This document shows, piece by piece, positions 4,776-11,093 of a stretch of 17,509 bases of DNA. The DNA lies in the NCBI GenBank assembly GCA_905197585.1, contig CAJJZO010000015.1, forward strand, positions 1 through 17,509, written 5' to 3'. Origin of the DNA: an uncultured Collinsella sp. (GTDB lineage: Bacteria; Actinomycetota; Coriobacteriia; Coriobacteriales; Coriobacteriaceae). The notes beneath the pieces are model-generated. The model was not told where the DNA came from, ran no database searches, and was given only the letters and a program-made list of their open reading frames with translations. Position 1 is the first letter of the stretch. Each line of letters opens with the position of its first letter. The position numbers were made by a program, and so were the translations under genes.

Positions 4776-7658
4776 ATGACGCTACTGTATTTCCTTACCC
4801 TGTTTCCGCTGGTACCGGCGCTGGGCATGCTGTTCGCGCGCGGCGACCGCGCCCGCGATGCGGTGGGGCTCATAGGTTCCGGCATTATTATGGCGGTGAC
4901 GGTTGTAGTCGCCGTCATGTTTTTTGGCACGGGTCCGCAGAGCTTTGAGGTTGCCCCCGGTACCTCGCATGTGCTCTCGATCATCAGCTCCGTCATCGAC
5001 GTCATCCTGTGCGCCGTCATCCTATACAACGCGTACAAATATAGGAACGCGCTCACCACGGTGCTCGGCATAGTCCAACTGGTGGGCTCGCTCGCCTTTG
5101 CAGCCATGACGCTGCCCGCGACCGAAGCCGTCACCGCAACCCCGCTCTACCTGGACTACATGAGTGTGATCATGGTGCTCGCCGTTGGCATTGTCGGCAG
5201 CCTTATCTGCGTGTATGCCCTGGGCTACATGAAGGACTTCCAGGCCCATGACGAGCACGAGGCCGCGCTGCGCGGGCAGACCGCGCCCGACCGTCGCCCG
5301 CAGTTCCTGGCGCTCATGTTCCTGTTCCTCTCGGCCATGTTCGTCATCGTGACGAGCGACAACCTTGAGTGGCTGTTCTGCGGCTGGGAAATCACCACCG
5401 TGTGCTCGTTCCTCATGATTGGCTACACGCGCACGCCCGAGGCCATCAAAAACGCCTTCACCCAGATCATCCTCAACATGCTGGGCGGCATCGCGTTTTT
5501 GGCGGGCCTTATGTTTCTGCACGTCAACGGCATGCCGCTGACCATCTCGGGCATGATCGAGCTTTCCGGCGCCGGTACCGCGCAGTCCGCACTGCTGGTG
5601 ATGCCGGTCGTCCTGCTATCGCTCGCCGCCCTTACCAAGGCCGCACAGATGCCGTTCCACACTTGGCTGCTGGGCGCCATGGTTGCCCCCACGCCCACGA
5701 GCGCCCTGCTGCACTCGTCAACCATGGTCAAAGCTGGCGTGTTCTTAATGGTCAAGCTGAGCCCGCTCTATGCCATCTATCCCGTGACCGGCTTTATGGT
5801 TACGAGTGTGGGTGCCATCACGTTTTTGCTCGCTGCCCTCATGGCCATCTCGCAGAGCAATGCCAAGCGCGTGCTCGCGTTCTCCACCATTTCCAACCTG
5901 GGCCTCATCAGTGCCTGCTTGGGTGTCGGCGCGCCCGAGGCCGTCTGGGCGGCCATCTTCCTGATCCTGTTCCACACGGTGGCAAAGTCGTTGCTGTTCC
6001 TGTGCGTGGGCACGGCCGAGCATCATATCGGCAGCCGCAATATCGAGGACATGGACGGTATGTTCAGCCGCATGCCGCACCTGACGCGCCTGATGATGCT
6101 GGGCATCATGGGCATGTTCGTGGCGCCGTTTGGCATGCTCGTGTCCAAGTGGGGCGCCCTGGTGGCGTTTGCGCAGACCGGCAACGTGCTCATGATCATG
6201 GTGCTGGCCTTTGGCTCGGCCGCGACGTTCTTCTTCTGGGGCAAGTGGCTTGCCAAGCTTTCGGGCGTCGACCCCACGGCTCAAAACGTTGAGGTCAATG
6301 TCCACAAGACCGAATGGATGGCGCTCAACACCATCGCCGCGCTGCTGATTCTGTGCTGCGTGGCGTTCCCGCTCATCTCGAGCGGTCTGGTGTCGCCCTA
6401 TCTCGCCATGGTGTTTGGACGCGTGCCGTACGTTATCGGCAAGGACGCCATGTATCTGATGGTGGTTATCGTGGCTTTTATCGCCGTGGTGCTGCTGACG
6501 TCGTTCCGCGTGAGCAATAAGCCGCACGTCAACGTGTACCTTTCGGGCGTGGGAACCGACAAATATCGCCATTTCCGCGGCTCGATGGGACACGAGGTGA
6601 AGGCCGAAAAGCGCAATTGGTACTCGGAGGACACCCTTGGCGAGAAGCGTATCGGCCCCGCGGGCAGCGTCGTGTGCTGCAGCATTATCTTGTTTGCGCT
6701 GCTGTGTTGCGCATGGATTGGGCCCGAGCGGCTTGCCATGAGCGCGCCCTCGGTGCTGCGCGGCAAGTATTTCGAAGGCTCGGGCGTCGTGGGCATCTTT
6801 ATTGGCACCGTGGCGTTTGCCTTGCTGGCGCCGCTTGCGGGCGGCTTGATCGACGGCATCGACCGCAAGCTGTCCGCCCGCATGCAGGGCCGCGTGGGCC
6901 CGCGCCTGCTGCAGCCTTTCTACGACGTTGCCAAGCTGCTGCGCAAGGCCCCTGCCAGCGTAAACACCATGGACGACACCTATATGGCATGCGCGCTCAT
7001 CTTTACCGTCGTGGGCGGCGGCATCTTTGTGTCGGGCTCCAACACGCTGCTGTGCGCCTTTATGGTGACGCTCGCTGCAATCTTTGTGGTGCTGGCGTCC
7101 GCCTCGACGCAAAGCCCATTTGCGCAGGTCGGCGCCGACCGTGAGTTGCTGCAGGTCATGAGTTACGAGCCCGCCGTTCTGCTGATGAGCGTGGGCCTGT
7201 ACCTTGCCACCGACAGCTTCGATTCCATCGCCGTGACGGGGCAGTCGGTCCCCATCATCGTGCACAGCGCGCCCATTTTCCTCGCGTTGCTCGCGGTGCT
7301 TACCATCAAGCTGCGCAAGTCGCCGTTTGACCTTTCGTACTCGCATCACGCGCATCAGGAGATCGTCCAGGGCGTCGCCACCGAGATGAGCGGCGGCACG
7401 CTGGCCAAGATGACCCTTATGCACTGGTGCGAGACCGTGCTGTTTTTGATGTGGGTGGGCATGTTCTTTGTCTGGGACAACCCCGTGAGCTGGGTTGTAG
7501 CCCTGGTCGTGATGGCCGCGACGTATTTTGTCGAGGTCCTGATCGACAACACCTTCGCACGCAGCACCTGGCGCAGCTGCTTTAGGCTCGGATGGGGCGT
7601 GGCGCTGGTGTTTGGCCTGCTCAACCTTATGCCCATCCTCGTCGACGTGTTTATTTAG
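4776..7658 (+). CDS. Fused EchA-EchB-like membrane subunit of a group 4 [NiFe] hydrogenase
   Basis: One 960-residue membrane protein holds two subunits that are normally separate. Residues 1 to about 620 are the antiporter-like subunit (EchA/HyfB/HycC/NuoL family). E205 in GWEITTVCSFLMIGY, K288 in LTKAAQMPFHTW, K319 in SSTMVKAG, and H400/K404 in LFHTVAKSLLFL match the charged proton-path residues of the family. Residues about 665-960 are the quinone-chamber-like subunit (EchB/HycD/NuoH), with DRKLSARMQGRVGPR at about 697-710, REL then SYEPA (E790, E798), and RKSPFDLSYSHHAHQE at about 847. The joint, about 625-665, carries one extra hydrophobic helix (about 631-649). The protein should carry out H+ or Na+ translocation driven by electron flow from ferredoxin to protons. 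The start at 4776 is supported by GGGGGAG 7 bases upstream. It is the first gene of a five-gene operon. No stop or frameshift interrupts the joint. Confidence 0.92.
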   Translation: MTLLYFLTLFPLVPALGMLFARGDRARDAVGLIGSGIIMAVTVVVAVMFFGTGPQSFEVAPGTSHVLSIISSVIDVILCAVILYNAYKYRNALTTVLGIVQLVGSLAFAAMTLPATEAVTATPLYLDYMSVIMVLAVGIVGSLICVYALGYMKDFQAHDEHEAALRGQTAPDRRPQFLALMFLFLSAMFVIVTSDNLEWLFCGWEITTVCSFLMIGYTRTPEAIKNAFTQIILNMLGGIAFLAGLMFLHVNGMPLTISGMIELSGAGTAQSALLVMPVVLLSLAALTKAAQMPFHTWLLGAMVAPTPTSALLHSSTMVKAGVFLMVKLSPLYAIYPVTGFMVTSVGAITFLLAALMAISQSNAKRVLAFSTISNLGLISACLGVGAPEAVWAAIFLILFHTVAKSLLFLCVGTAEHHIGSRNIEDMDGMFSRMPHLTRLMMLGIMGMFVAPFGMLVSKWGALVAFAQTGNVLMIMVLAFGSAATFFFWGKWLAKLSGVDPTAQNVEVNVHKTEWMALNTIAALLILCCVAFPLISSGLVSPYLAMVFGRVPYVIGKDAMYLMVVIVAFIAVVLLTSFRVSNKPHVNVYLSGVGTDKYRHFRGSMGHEVKAEKRNWYSEDTLGEKRIGPAGSVVCCSIILFALLCCAWIGPERLAMSAPSVLRGKYFEGSGVVGIFIGTVAFALLAPLAGGLIDGIDRKLSARMQGRVGPRLLQPFYDVAKLLRKAPASVNTMDDTYMACALIFTVVGGGIFVSGSNTLLCAFMVTLAAIFVVLASASTQSPFAQVGADRELLQVMSYEPAVLLMSVGLYLATDSFDSIAVTGQSVPIIVHSAPIFLALLAVLTIKLRKSPFDLSYSHHAHQEIVQGVATEMSGGTLAKMTLMHWCETVLFLMWVGMFFVWDNPVSWVVALVVMAATYFVEVLIDNTFARSTWRSCFRLGWGVALVFGLLNLMPILVDVFI

Positions 7659-7670
7659 GAGGCGGCATCC

Positions 7671-8225
7671 ATGGATCATAAAATGTCGCGCTCGCCGTGG
7701 GTTATTCATTACGACGGTTCGAGCTGCAACGGATGCGTTATCGAGGTGCTGGCCTCGCTCACGCCGCTGTTCGATGCGGAGCGCTTCGGCGTGGTCAACA
7801 CCGGCAACCCCAAGCATGCGGATATCTTTTTGGTGACGGGGTCGGTCAATGCCCAGAACCTGCCTGTCGTGCGCCAGATCTACAACCAGATGCTCGAGCC
7901 CAAGTGCGTGGTGGCCTGCGGCATCTGCGCGTGTTCGGGCGGCGTGTTCCGCGATGCCTATAACGTGATCGGCGGCGTGGACCGCGCAATTCCCGTGGAC
8001 GTGTACGCGCCCGGGTGCGCCATTCGTCCCGAGACCGTGATCGACGCCATCGTGGAGGCGTGCGGCATCCTGGACCAGAAGGAGGCCGTGATGCGCGCCG
8101 GCGGCGACCCGCTTACCGTGGGCGGTGCCGCGACTTGGGACGGTGGCGTTGAGCTGGGCGAGGACGGGTTTGTGGCTGCTGCGGAGGCCGGCGACGCGAC
8201 CGCCGCTGCAAAGGAGGCCGAGTAA
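7671..8225 (+). CDS. Hydrogenase small subunit, EchC/HycG/NuoB-like iron-sulfur protein
   Basis: A 184-residue subunit that should carry the [4Fe-4S] cluster nearest the active site and pass electrons to the [NiFe] large subunit on the cytoplasmic face of the membrane. The ligands are C19 and C22 in SSCNGCVIEVLA, C86 in GICACSGG and C116 in APGCAIRPE, matching the four ligand positions of HycG and EchC. LFDAERFGV also agrees with HycG. Two details differ from HycG: an extra cysteine (C88), and PGCAIRP in place of the common PGCPP. The last 20 residues are an acidic, alanine-rich tail. AGGAGG overlaps the preceding stop codon and lies 8 bases from the ATG, so translation is probably coupled. 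There is no twin-arginine signal, as expected for a group 4 enzyme. Confidence 0.92.
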   Translation: MDHKMSRSPWVIHYDGSSCNGCVIEVLASLTPLFDAERFGVVNTGNPKHADIFLVTGSVNAQNLPVVRQIYNQMLEPKCVVACGICACSGGVFRDAYNVIGGVDRAIPVDVYAPGCAIRPETVIDAIVEACGILDQKEAVMRAGGDPLTVGGAATWDGGVELGEDGFVAAAEAGDATAAAKEAE

Positions 8226-8941
8226 TGCAAAAGGCTATCTATACCACCGTCGGGATCGAGGAGCTCCTGTCGCATGTCCAGGCGCTCAAGGGCGTCGGCG
8301 CGCGCTTTGTGCAAATGCACGCCGAGCGCAACGTCGACGACGGCACGTATCGCCTGGTCTATACGTTTATCAACGTTCGTGCTGCTCAGGAGCAGATTGC
8401 GCAGGACGGCAGCTACGCGATCGAGAACCTGGTGGTTGAGGGCATCGACCAGTACCAGGAGATTCCGTCCATCAGCTCGTATTACCCCGCGGTGTTCCCG
8501 TTTGAAAATGAGGCCCACGACCTGTTTGGCCTTGCCATCACCGACATGCAGATCGACTTTAAGGGCTTTTTCTACCAGGTTTCGACTGCCGAGCCCATGA
8601 GCGTTATCACGCCCGAGGTGAAGGCCGCGCGCGAGAAGGCCATGAAGGTCCGTGCCGCCGCCGAAGCCAAGGCGCGCAAGGCCGCTGCCGAAAAGGCCGC
8701 CGCGGCTGCGGCTGCTGCAGGGGAGGGCGCTGCGAGCGCCGGCGATGCCGCGGGCGCCGCTGCTCAGCCCGCTGCGGCTGCCGGCTCCGATGCTCAGCAC
8801 GATGAGGCTGCTGCGAAGGCCGCGCTCAAGGCTGCCGAGATGGAGGCAAAGCTCGCTGCCATGGATCCCGAGAAAGCGGCCAAGGTCCGCGCGGCGCTTG
8901 CCGCCAAGGCCGCCCGCGACAAGCAGAAAAAGGAGGCGTAA
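8225..8941 (+). CDS. Hydrogenase subunit, EchD/NuoC (30-kDa)-like, with long alanine-rich tail
   Basis: A 238-residue protein. Residues 1 to about 130 are the NuoC/HycE-N domain, with the family's signature in SSYYPAVFPFENEAHDLFGLAI (about residues 79-100), the counterpart of the NuoC 'YEREVYDMFGI' segment. This subunit helps dock the catalytic large subunit and carries no cofactor. Residues about 135-238 are an unusual tail made mostly of Ala with Lys, Arg and Glu, likely a long charged helix or a flexible region, ending in MDPEKAAKVRAALAAKAARD and a Lys-rich end. Separate NuoC-like subunits normally lack this. The ATG shares one base with the previous stop (TAATG), and AAGGAGG lies 7 bases upstream, so it is translationally coupled. 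The tail sits where HycE fuses NuoC-like and NuoD-like parts, but here the next gene is separate. Confidence 0.88.
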   Translation: MQKAIYTTVGIEELLSHVQALKGVGARFVQMHAERNVDDGTYRLVYTFINVRAAQEQIAQDGSYAIENLVVEGIDQYQEIPSISSYYPAVFPFENEAHDLFGLAITDMQIDFKGFFYQVSTAEPMSVITPEVKAAREKAMKVRAAAEAKARKAAAEKAAAAAAAAGEGAASAGDAAGAAAQPAAAAGSDAQHDEAAAKAALKAAEMEAKLAAMDPEKAAKVRAALAAKAARDKQKKEA

Positions 8942-8946
8942 GGTCC

Positions 8947-10035
8947 ATGGCGCATCGCTCCGTCATTCCGTTTGGCCCGCAGCACCCGGTGCTGCCCGAG
9001 CCGCTTCATCTAGACCTGGTGATCGAGGACGACCGCGTTATCGAGGCGATTCCTCAGATCGGTTTTGTGCACCGCGGCCTCGAGAAGCTCACCGAAAAGC
9101 GCGATATGCATCAATTTGGCTACATCGCCGAGCGCATCTGCGGCATCTGCGCCGTGGGCCACAGCTGCGGCTATGCCAGCGCCTGCGAGCGTATGCTCGA
9201 CATCGAGGTGCCCGGCCGCGTGCAGTATATCCGCACCATTTTGCATGAGCTTTCGCGCATCCACTCGCATCTACTGTGGCTGGGACTGCTCGCCGATGCC
9301 TTTGGTTTTGAGGCGTTGTTCTATCGGTCGTGGACCCTGCGCGAGCAGATTCTCAAGATCTTCGAGAGCACCTGCGGCGGCCGCGTGATCCTTTCGATTA
9401 ACGAGATCGGCGGCCTTAAGCACGACATTGAGGACTCCGAGCTAGCGGGCATTGTCCAGACGCTCGACGCCATGCGCCCCGACTACGAGGCCTTGGTGCA
9501 TACGTTTTTGGACGACGACAGCTGTGGCGAGCGCCTGCATGGCGTGGGCGTGATCAGCAAGAAAGACGCGCTGGAGCTTTCGATGGTCGGCCCGTTCGGT
9601 CGCGCCTCGGGCGTGGATTACGACGTGCGCATGTTCGGCGACGGCGCCTATGCGGACTTGGCCGCGTTTGAGCCCATCGTGGCGACCGACGGCGACTGCT
9701 ATGCCCGCTGCCAGGTGCGTTGCGCCGAGGTCGCGCAGGCCATGGACATTATCAAGGAGCTTGTGGACAAGATCCCGCACGACGGTATCGGTGGGCGCAC
9801 CAAGCTCACGCCGGTCGACGGTGCGCGCGGCGAGGTCGTGATTGAGCAGCCGCGCGGCGAGGCGTACTACTATGTGCGCGGCAACGGCACCAAGAATCTG
9901 GACCGTTTCCGTGTGCGTACGCCGACGTCGCAGAACCTGGCGGGTCTGACGCATGCACTGCAGGGCGTGCTCCTTGCCAACGTGCCCATGATTATCCTGA
10001 CCATCGACCCCTGCATTAGCTGCACGGAAAGGTAG
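8947..10035 (+). CDS. [NiFe] hydrogenase large (catalytic) subunit, EchE/HycE-C/NuoD-like
   Basis: A 362-residue catalytic subunit that should reduce protons or oxidise H2. The N-terminal L1 motif RICGICAVGH supplies C65 and C68, and the C-terminal L2 motif DPCISCTER supplies C356 and C359, so all four nickel-ligand cysteines are present and this is a true hydrogenase rather than a complex I subunit. GFVHRGLEKL, HELSRIHSHLLWLGLLADAFG and INEIGGLKHD are further matches to the NuoD/HycE family. The protein ends at the arginine of the L2 motif, so there is no C-terminal extension for a HycI-type endopeptidase to remove. AGGAGG at 8931-8936 lies 10 bases before the ATG; the gap to the previous gene is 5 bases. 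It is a group 4 enzyme by context; the subgroup is inferred from Ech-like gene order. Confidence 0.94.
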   Translation: MAHRSVIPFGPQHPVLPEPLHLDLVIEDDRVIEAIPQIGFVHRGLEKLTEKRDMHQFGYIAERICGICAVGHSCGYASACERMLDIEVPGRVQYIRTILHELSRIHSHLLWLGLLADAFGFEALFYRSWTLREQILKIFESTCGGRVILSINEIGGLKHDIEDSELAGIVQTLDAMRPDYEALVHTFLDDDSCGERLHGVGVISKKDALELSMVGPFGRASGVDYDVRMFGDGAYADLAAFEPIVATDGDCYARCQVRCAEVAQAMDIIKELVDKIPHDGIGGRTKLTPVDGARGEVVIEQPRGEAYYYVRGNGTKNLDRFRVRTPTSQNLAGLTHALQGVLLANVPMIILTIDPCISCTER

Positions 10036-10042
10036 GCGCGGC

Positions 10043-10384
10043 ATGAGTTTACTGACATTTGCCAAGACGGCCTTGGGTTCTATGGTCAAGCAGCCGGTAA
10101 CGGTGTGCTACCCGCAGGAGAAGCTGGCGGCGCCCGAGCGCCTGCGCGGGCATATCGTCAACGACATGGACGTATGCATTTGCTGCGGCATGTGCGCGCG
10201 CCGCTGCCCTGCGGGCGCGCTCGTGGTTGATCGCAAGGGCGGTACCTGGTCGATCGACCCGTACGCCTGCGTGGTGTGCGGCGAGTGCATTGAAAGCTGC
10301 CCAAAGCACTGCCTGACTATGGATACCGCCCGCACCCCAGTCGCGGCGGACAAGACTCCCACGGTAGAAACCAAGCCGGAGTAG
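10043..10384 (+). CDS. Ferredoxin-like 2x[4Fe-4S] hydrogenase subunit, EchF/HycF/NuoI-like
   Basis: A 113-residue electron-transfer subunit with two classical CxxCxxCx3CP sites: C45, C48, C51, C55 and C76, C79, C82, C86. It should connect soluble ferredoxin to the small-subunit cluster. An N-terminal segment of about 40 residues precedes the clusters, as in NuoI, HycF and EchF, and the tail after residue 95 is short and probably disordered. It is the last gene of the operon, starting 7 bases after the large subunit, with GTAGG 6 bases upstream of the ATG. No formate dehydrogenase, CO dehydrogenase or extra quinone-type subunit follows, which favours ferredoxin as the electron partner. Confidence 0.92.
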   Translation: MSLLTFAKTALGSMVKQPVTVCYPQEKLAAPERLRGHIVNDMDVCICCGMCARRCPAGALVVDRKGGTWSIDPYACVVCGECIESCPKHCLTMDTARTPVAADKTPTVETKPE

Positions 10385-10402
10385 GGCTGAAATAGGGGTC
10401 GA

Positions 10403-10444
10403 CGGGGCAAAAATGCCCCGCCGGTCCCGCGCGTAGACGCGCGG
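10403..10444 (+). terminator. Two adjacent hairpins after the hydrogenase operon (possible terminator)
   Basis: CGGGGCA/TGCCCCG (10403-10420, AAAA loop) is followed at once by CCGCGCG/CGCGCGG (10427-10444, 4-base loop). They begin 18 bases after the last stop of the operon. Neither has a T-run, so this would be a non-canonical terminator or an mRNA 3'-end stabiliser. Confidence 0.45.
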
Positions 10445-10465
10445 TTAGGCCATCTCGAACAAAAC

Positions 10466-10607
10466 TATGCCGGTTTACTACGATGAATCGCTAATCTTCA
10501 ACCACGCAGCATTTGGTAAAAACAAAACTGCAGGTAGACGGCTTGCGATTTTGTGAAAAAAGCGAGTGCGGTCGGGGACCCCGTATTTATCGTAGTAAAC
10601 CGGCATA
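10466..10607. repeat. Structured intergenic repeat, copy 1 (23-bp inverted arms)
   Basis: The left arm 10466-10488 (TATGCCGGTTTACTACGAT and four more bases) pairs with the right arm 10585-10607 over 23 bp with one G-T wobble; 19 bp are perfect. The 96-base interior has an imperfect hairpin (10524-10534 with 10542-10552) around the segment AAAACTGCAGGTAGACGGC. It is a sister of the copy at 10711-10862: the interiors are related, while the arms differ outside the TACTACG core. No open frame of quality is present. Confidence 0.8.
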
Positions 10608-10644
10608 CTTTTGAAATGACACCGCATCGGTAACAGCCCCTAAT

Positions 10645-10679
10645 CCCCCGGGGACGGAGGAAAACGGACCATTTTGGCC
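10645..10679. repeat. GGAGGAAAACG motif following structured repeat 1
   Basis: A 35-base stretch beginning CCCCCGGGGACGGAGG and continuing AAAACGGACCATTTTGGCC. It recurs in modified form after the second structured repeat (10884-10919). It contains a strong Shine-Dalgarno-like GGAGG but no start codon at a suitable distance. Confidence 0.6.
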
Positions 10680-10710
10680 TTGCGAGGGCGTCTGCGCAAC
10701 CCGCCCGCCA

Positions 10711-10862
10711 CGAAATGGGCCTATCTACTACGTTTAAGCTACTGCCCGCAACCACGGCAAAAAACGCAAAAACAAAACCGCAGGTAGAACGCCTGCGGTT
10801 TTTCATGAAATGCGGGTATGGTCAGTGGTATCGGGTTAAACGTAGTAGATGGGCCGGTTTCG
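10711..10862. repeat. Structured intergenic repeat, copy 2 (27-bp inverted arms)
   Basis: The left arm 10711-10737 (CGAAATGGGCC, then TATCTACTACGTTTAA) pairs with 10836-10862 over 27 bp with one mismatch and two G-T wobbles. The 98-base interior contains a perfect 11-bp hairpin, AAAACCGCAGG (10774-10784) with CCTGCGGTTTT (10792-10802). The interior resembles copy 1 around AAAAACAAAAC-GCAGGTAGA. Confidence 0.8.
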
Positions 10863-10883
10863 TGGCGAGCACCATCGACTGCT

Positions 10884-10919
10884 CCCTCGGGGATGGAGGA
10901 AAACGCGCCCTTTTGCCCC
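10884..10919. repeat. GGAGGAAAACG motif following structured repeat 2
   Basis: The counterpart of 10645-10679: CCCTCGGGGATGGAGG, then AAAACGCGCCCTTTTGCCC. It follows the right arm of copy 2 by 21 bases (37 bases in copy 1). Confidence 0.6.
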
Positions 10920-10960
10920 CACCGATCTTGAGTCGCACCCGTTTTCCTGCGAAAACGCTG

Positions 10961-11041
10961 TGTCTCAGCTTTGGTGAGACATTTGTCTCACGCCTAAAAA
11001 CCGAATCTGGAACGTGTGTCACCTGCCCTAATTGTGTCTCA
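10961..11041. promoter_or_regulatory. TGTCTCA box cluster upstream of the surface protein gene
   Basis: TGTCTCA occurs at 10961-10967, 10984-10990 and 11035-11041, and its inverse TGAGACA at 10975-10981. The middle two make a compact dyad, TGAGACA-TT-TGTCTCA (10975-10990). The first box and the inverse box could also form a 7-bp RNA hairpin. The cluster lies 53-133 bases before the start codon, where a promoter is expected. I could not assign a convincing -10 box. A dimeric regulator is the simplest explanation. Confidence 0.5.
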
Positions 11042-11093
11042 TTCCGTAACTTTAGGCTGATGCAAGGTCTAATCCTGCGAGAAGGGAGACGCG

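Noticed and set aside
4771..4779. Two-codon mini-frame ATG-GTA-TGA overlapping the start of the fused hydrogenase gene
   Set aside because: Its ATG is only 2 bases from the Shine-Dalgarno sequence, so initiation there is unlikely; probably chance.
5745..7817. 690-codon minus-strand open frame opposite the fused membrane subunit
   Set aside because: Antisense shadow with His/Arg/Gln-rich sequence typical of reversed membrane-protein codons.
10498..10806. Possible small gene across the structured repeats (minus strand), and a similar one on the plus strand at 10715-11101
   Set aside because: Both cross palindromic arms and hairpins, lack a ribosome-binding site and show no family resemblance; the repeats explain the sequence better.
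10427..10940. CRISPR-like spacing of repeats
   Set aside because: Only two units, far too long and palindromic, with no short direct repeats or spacers.
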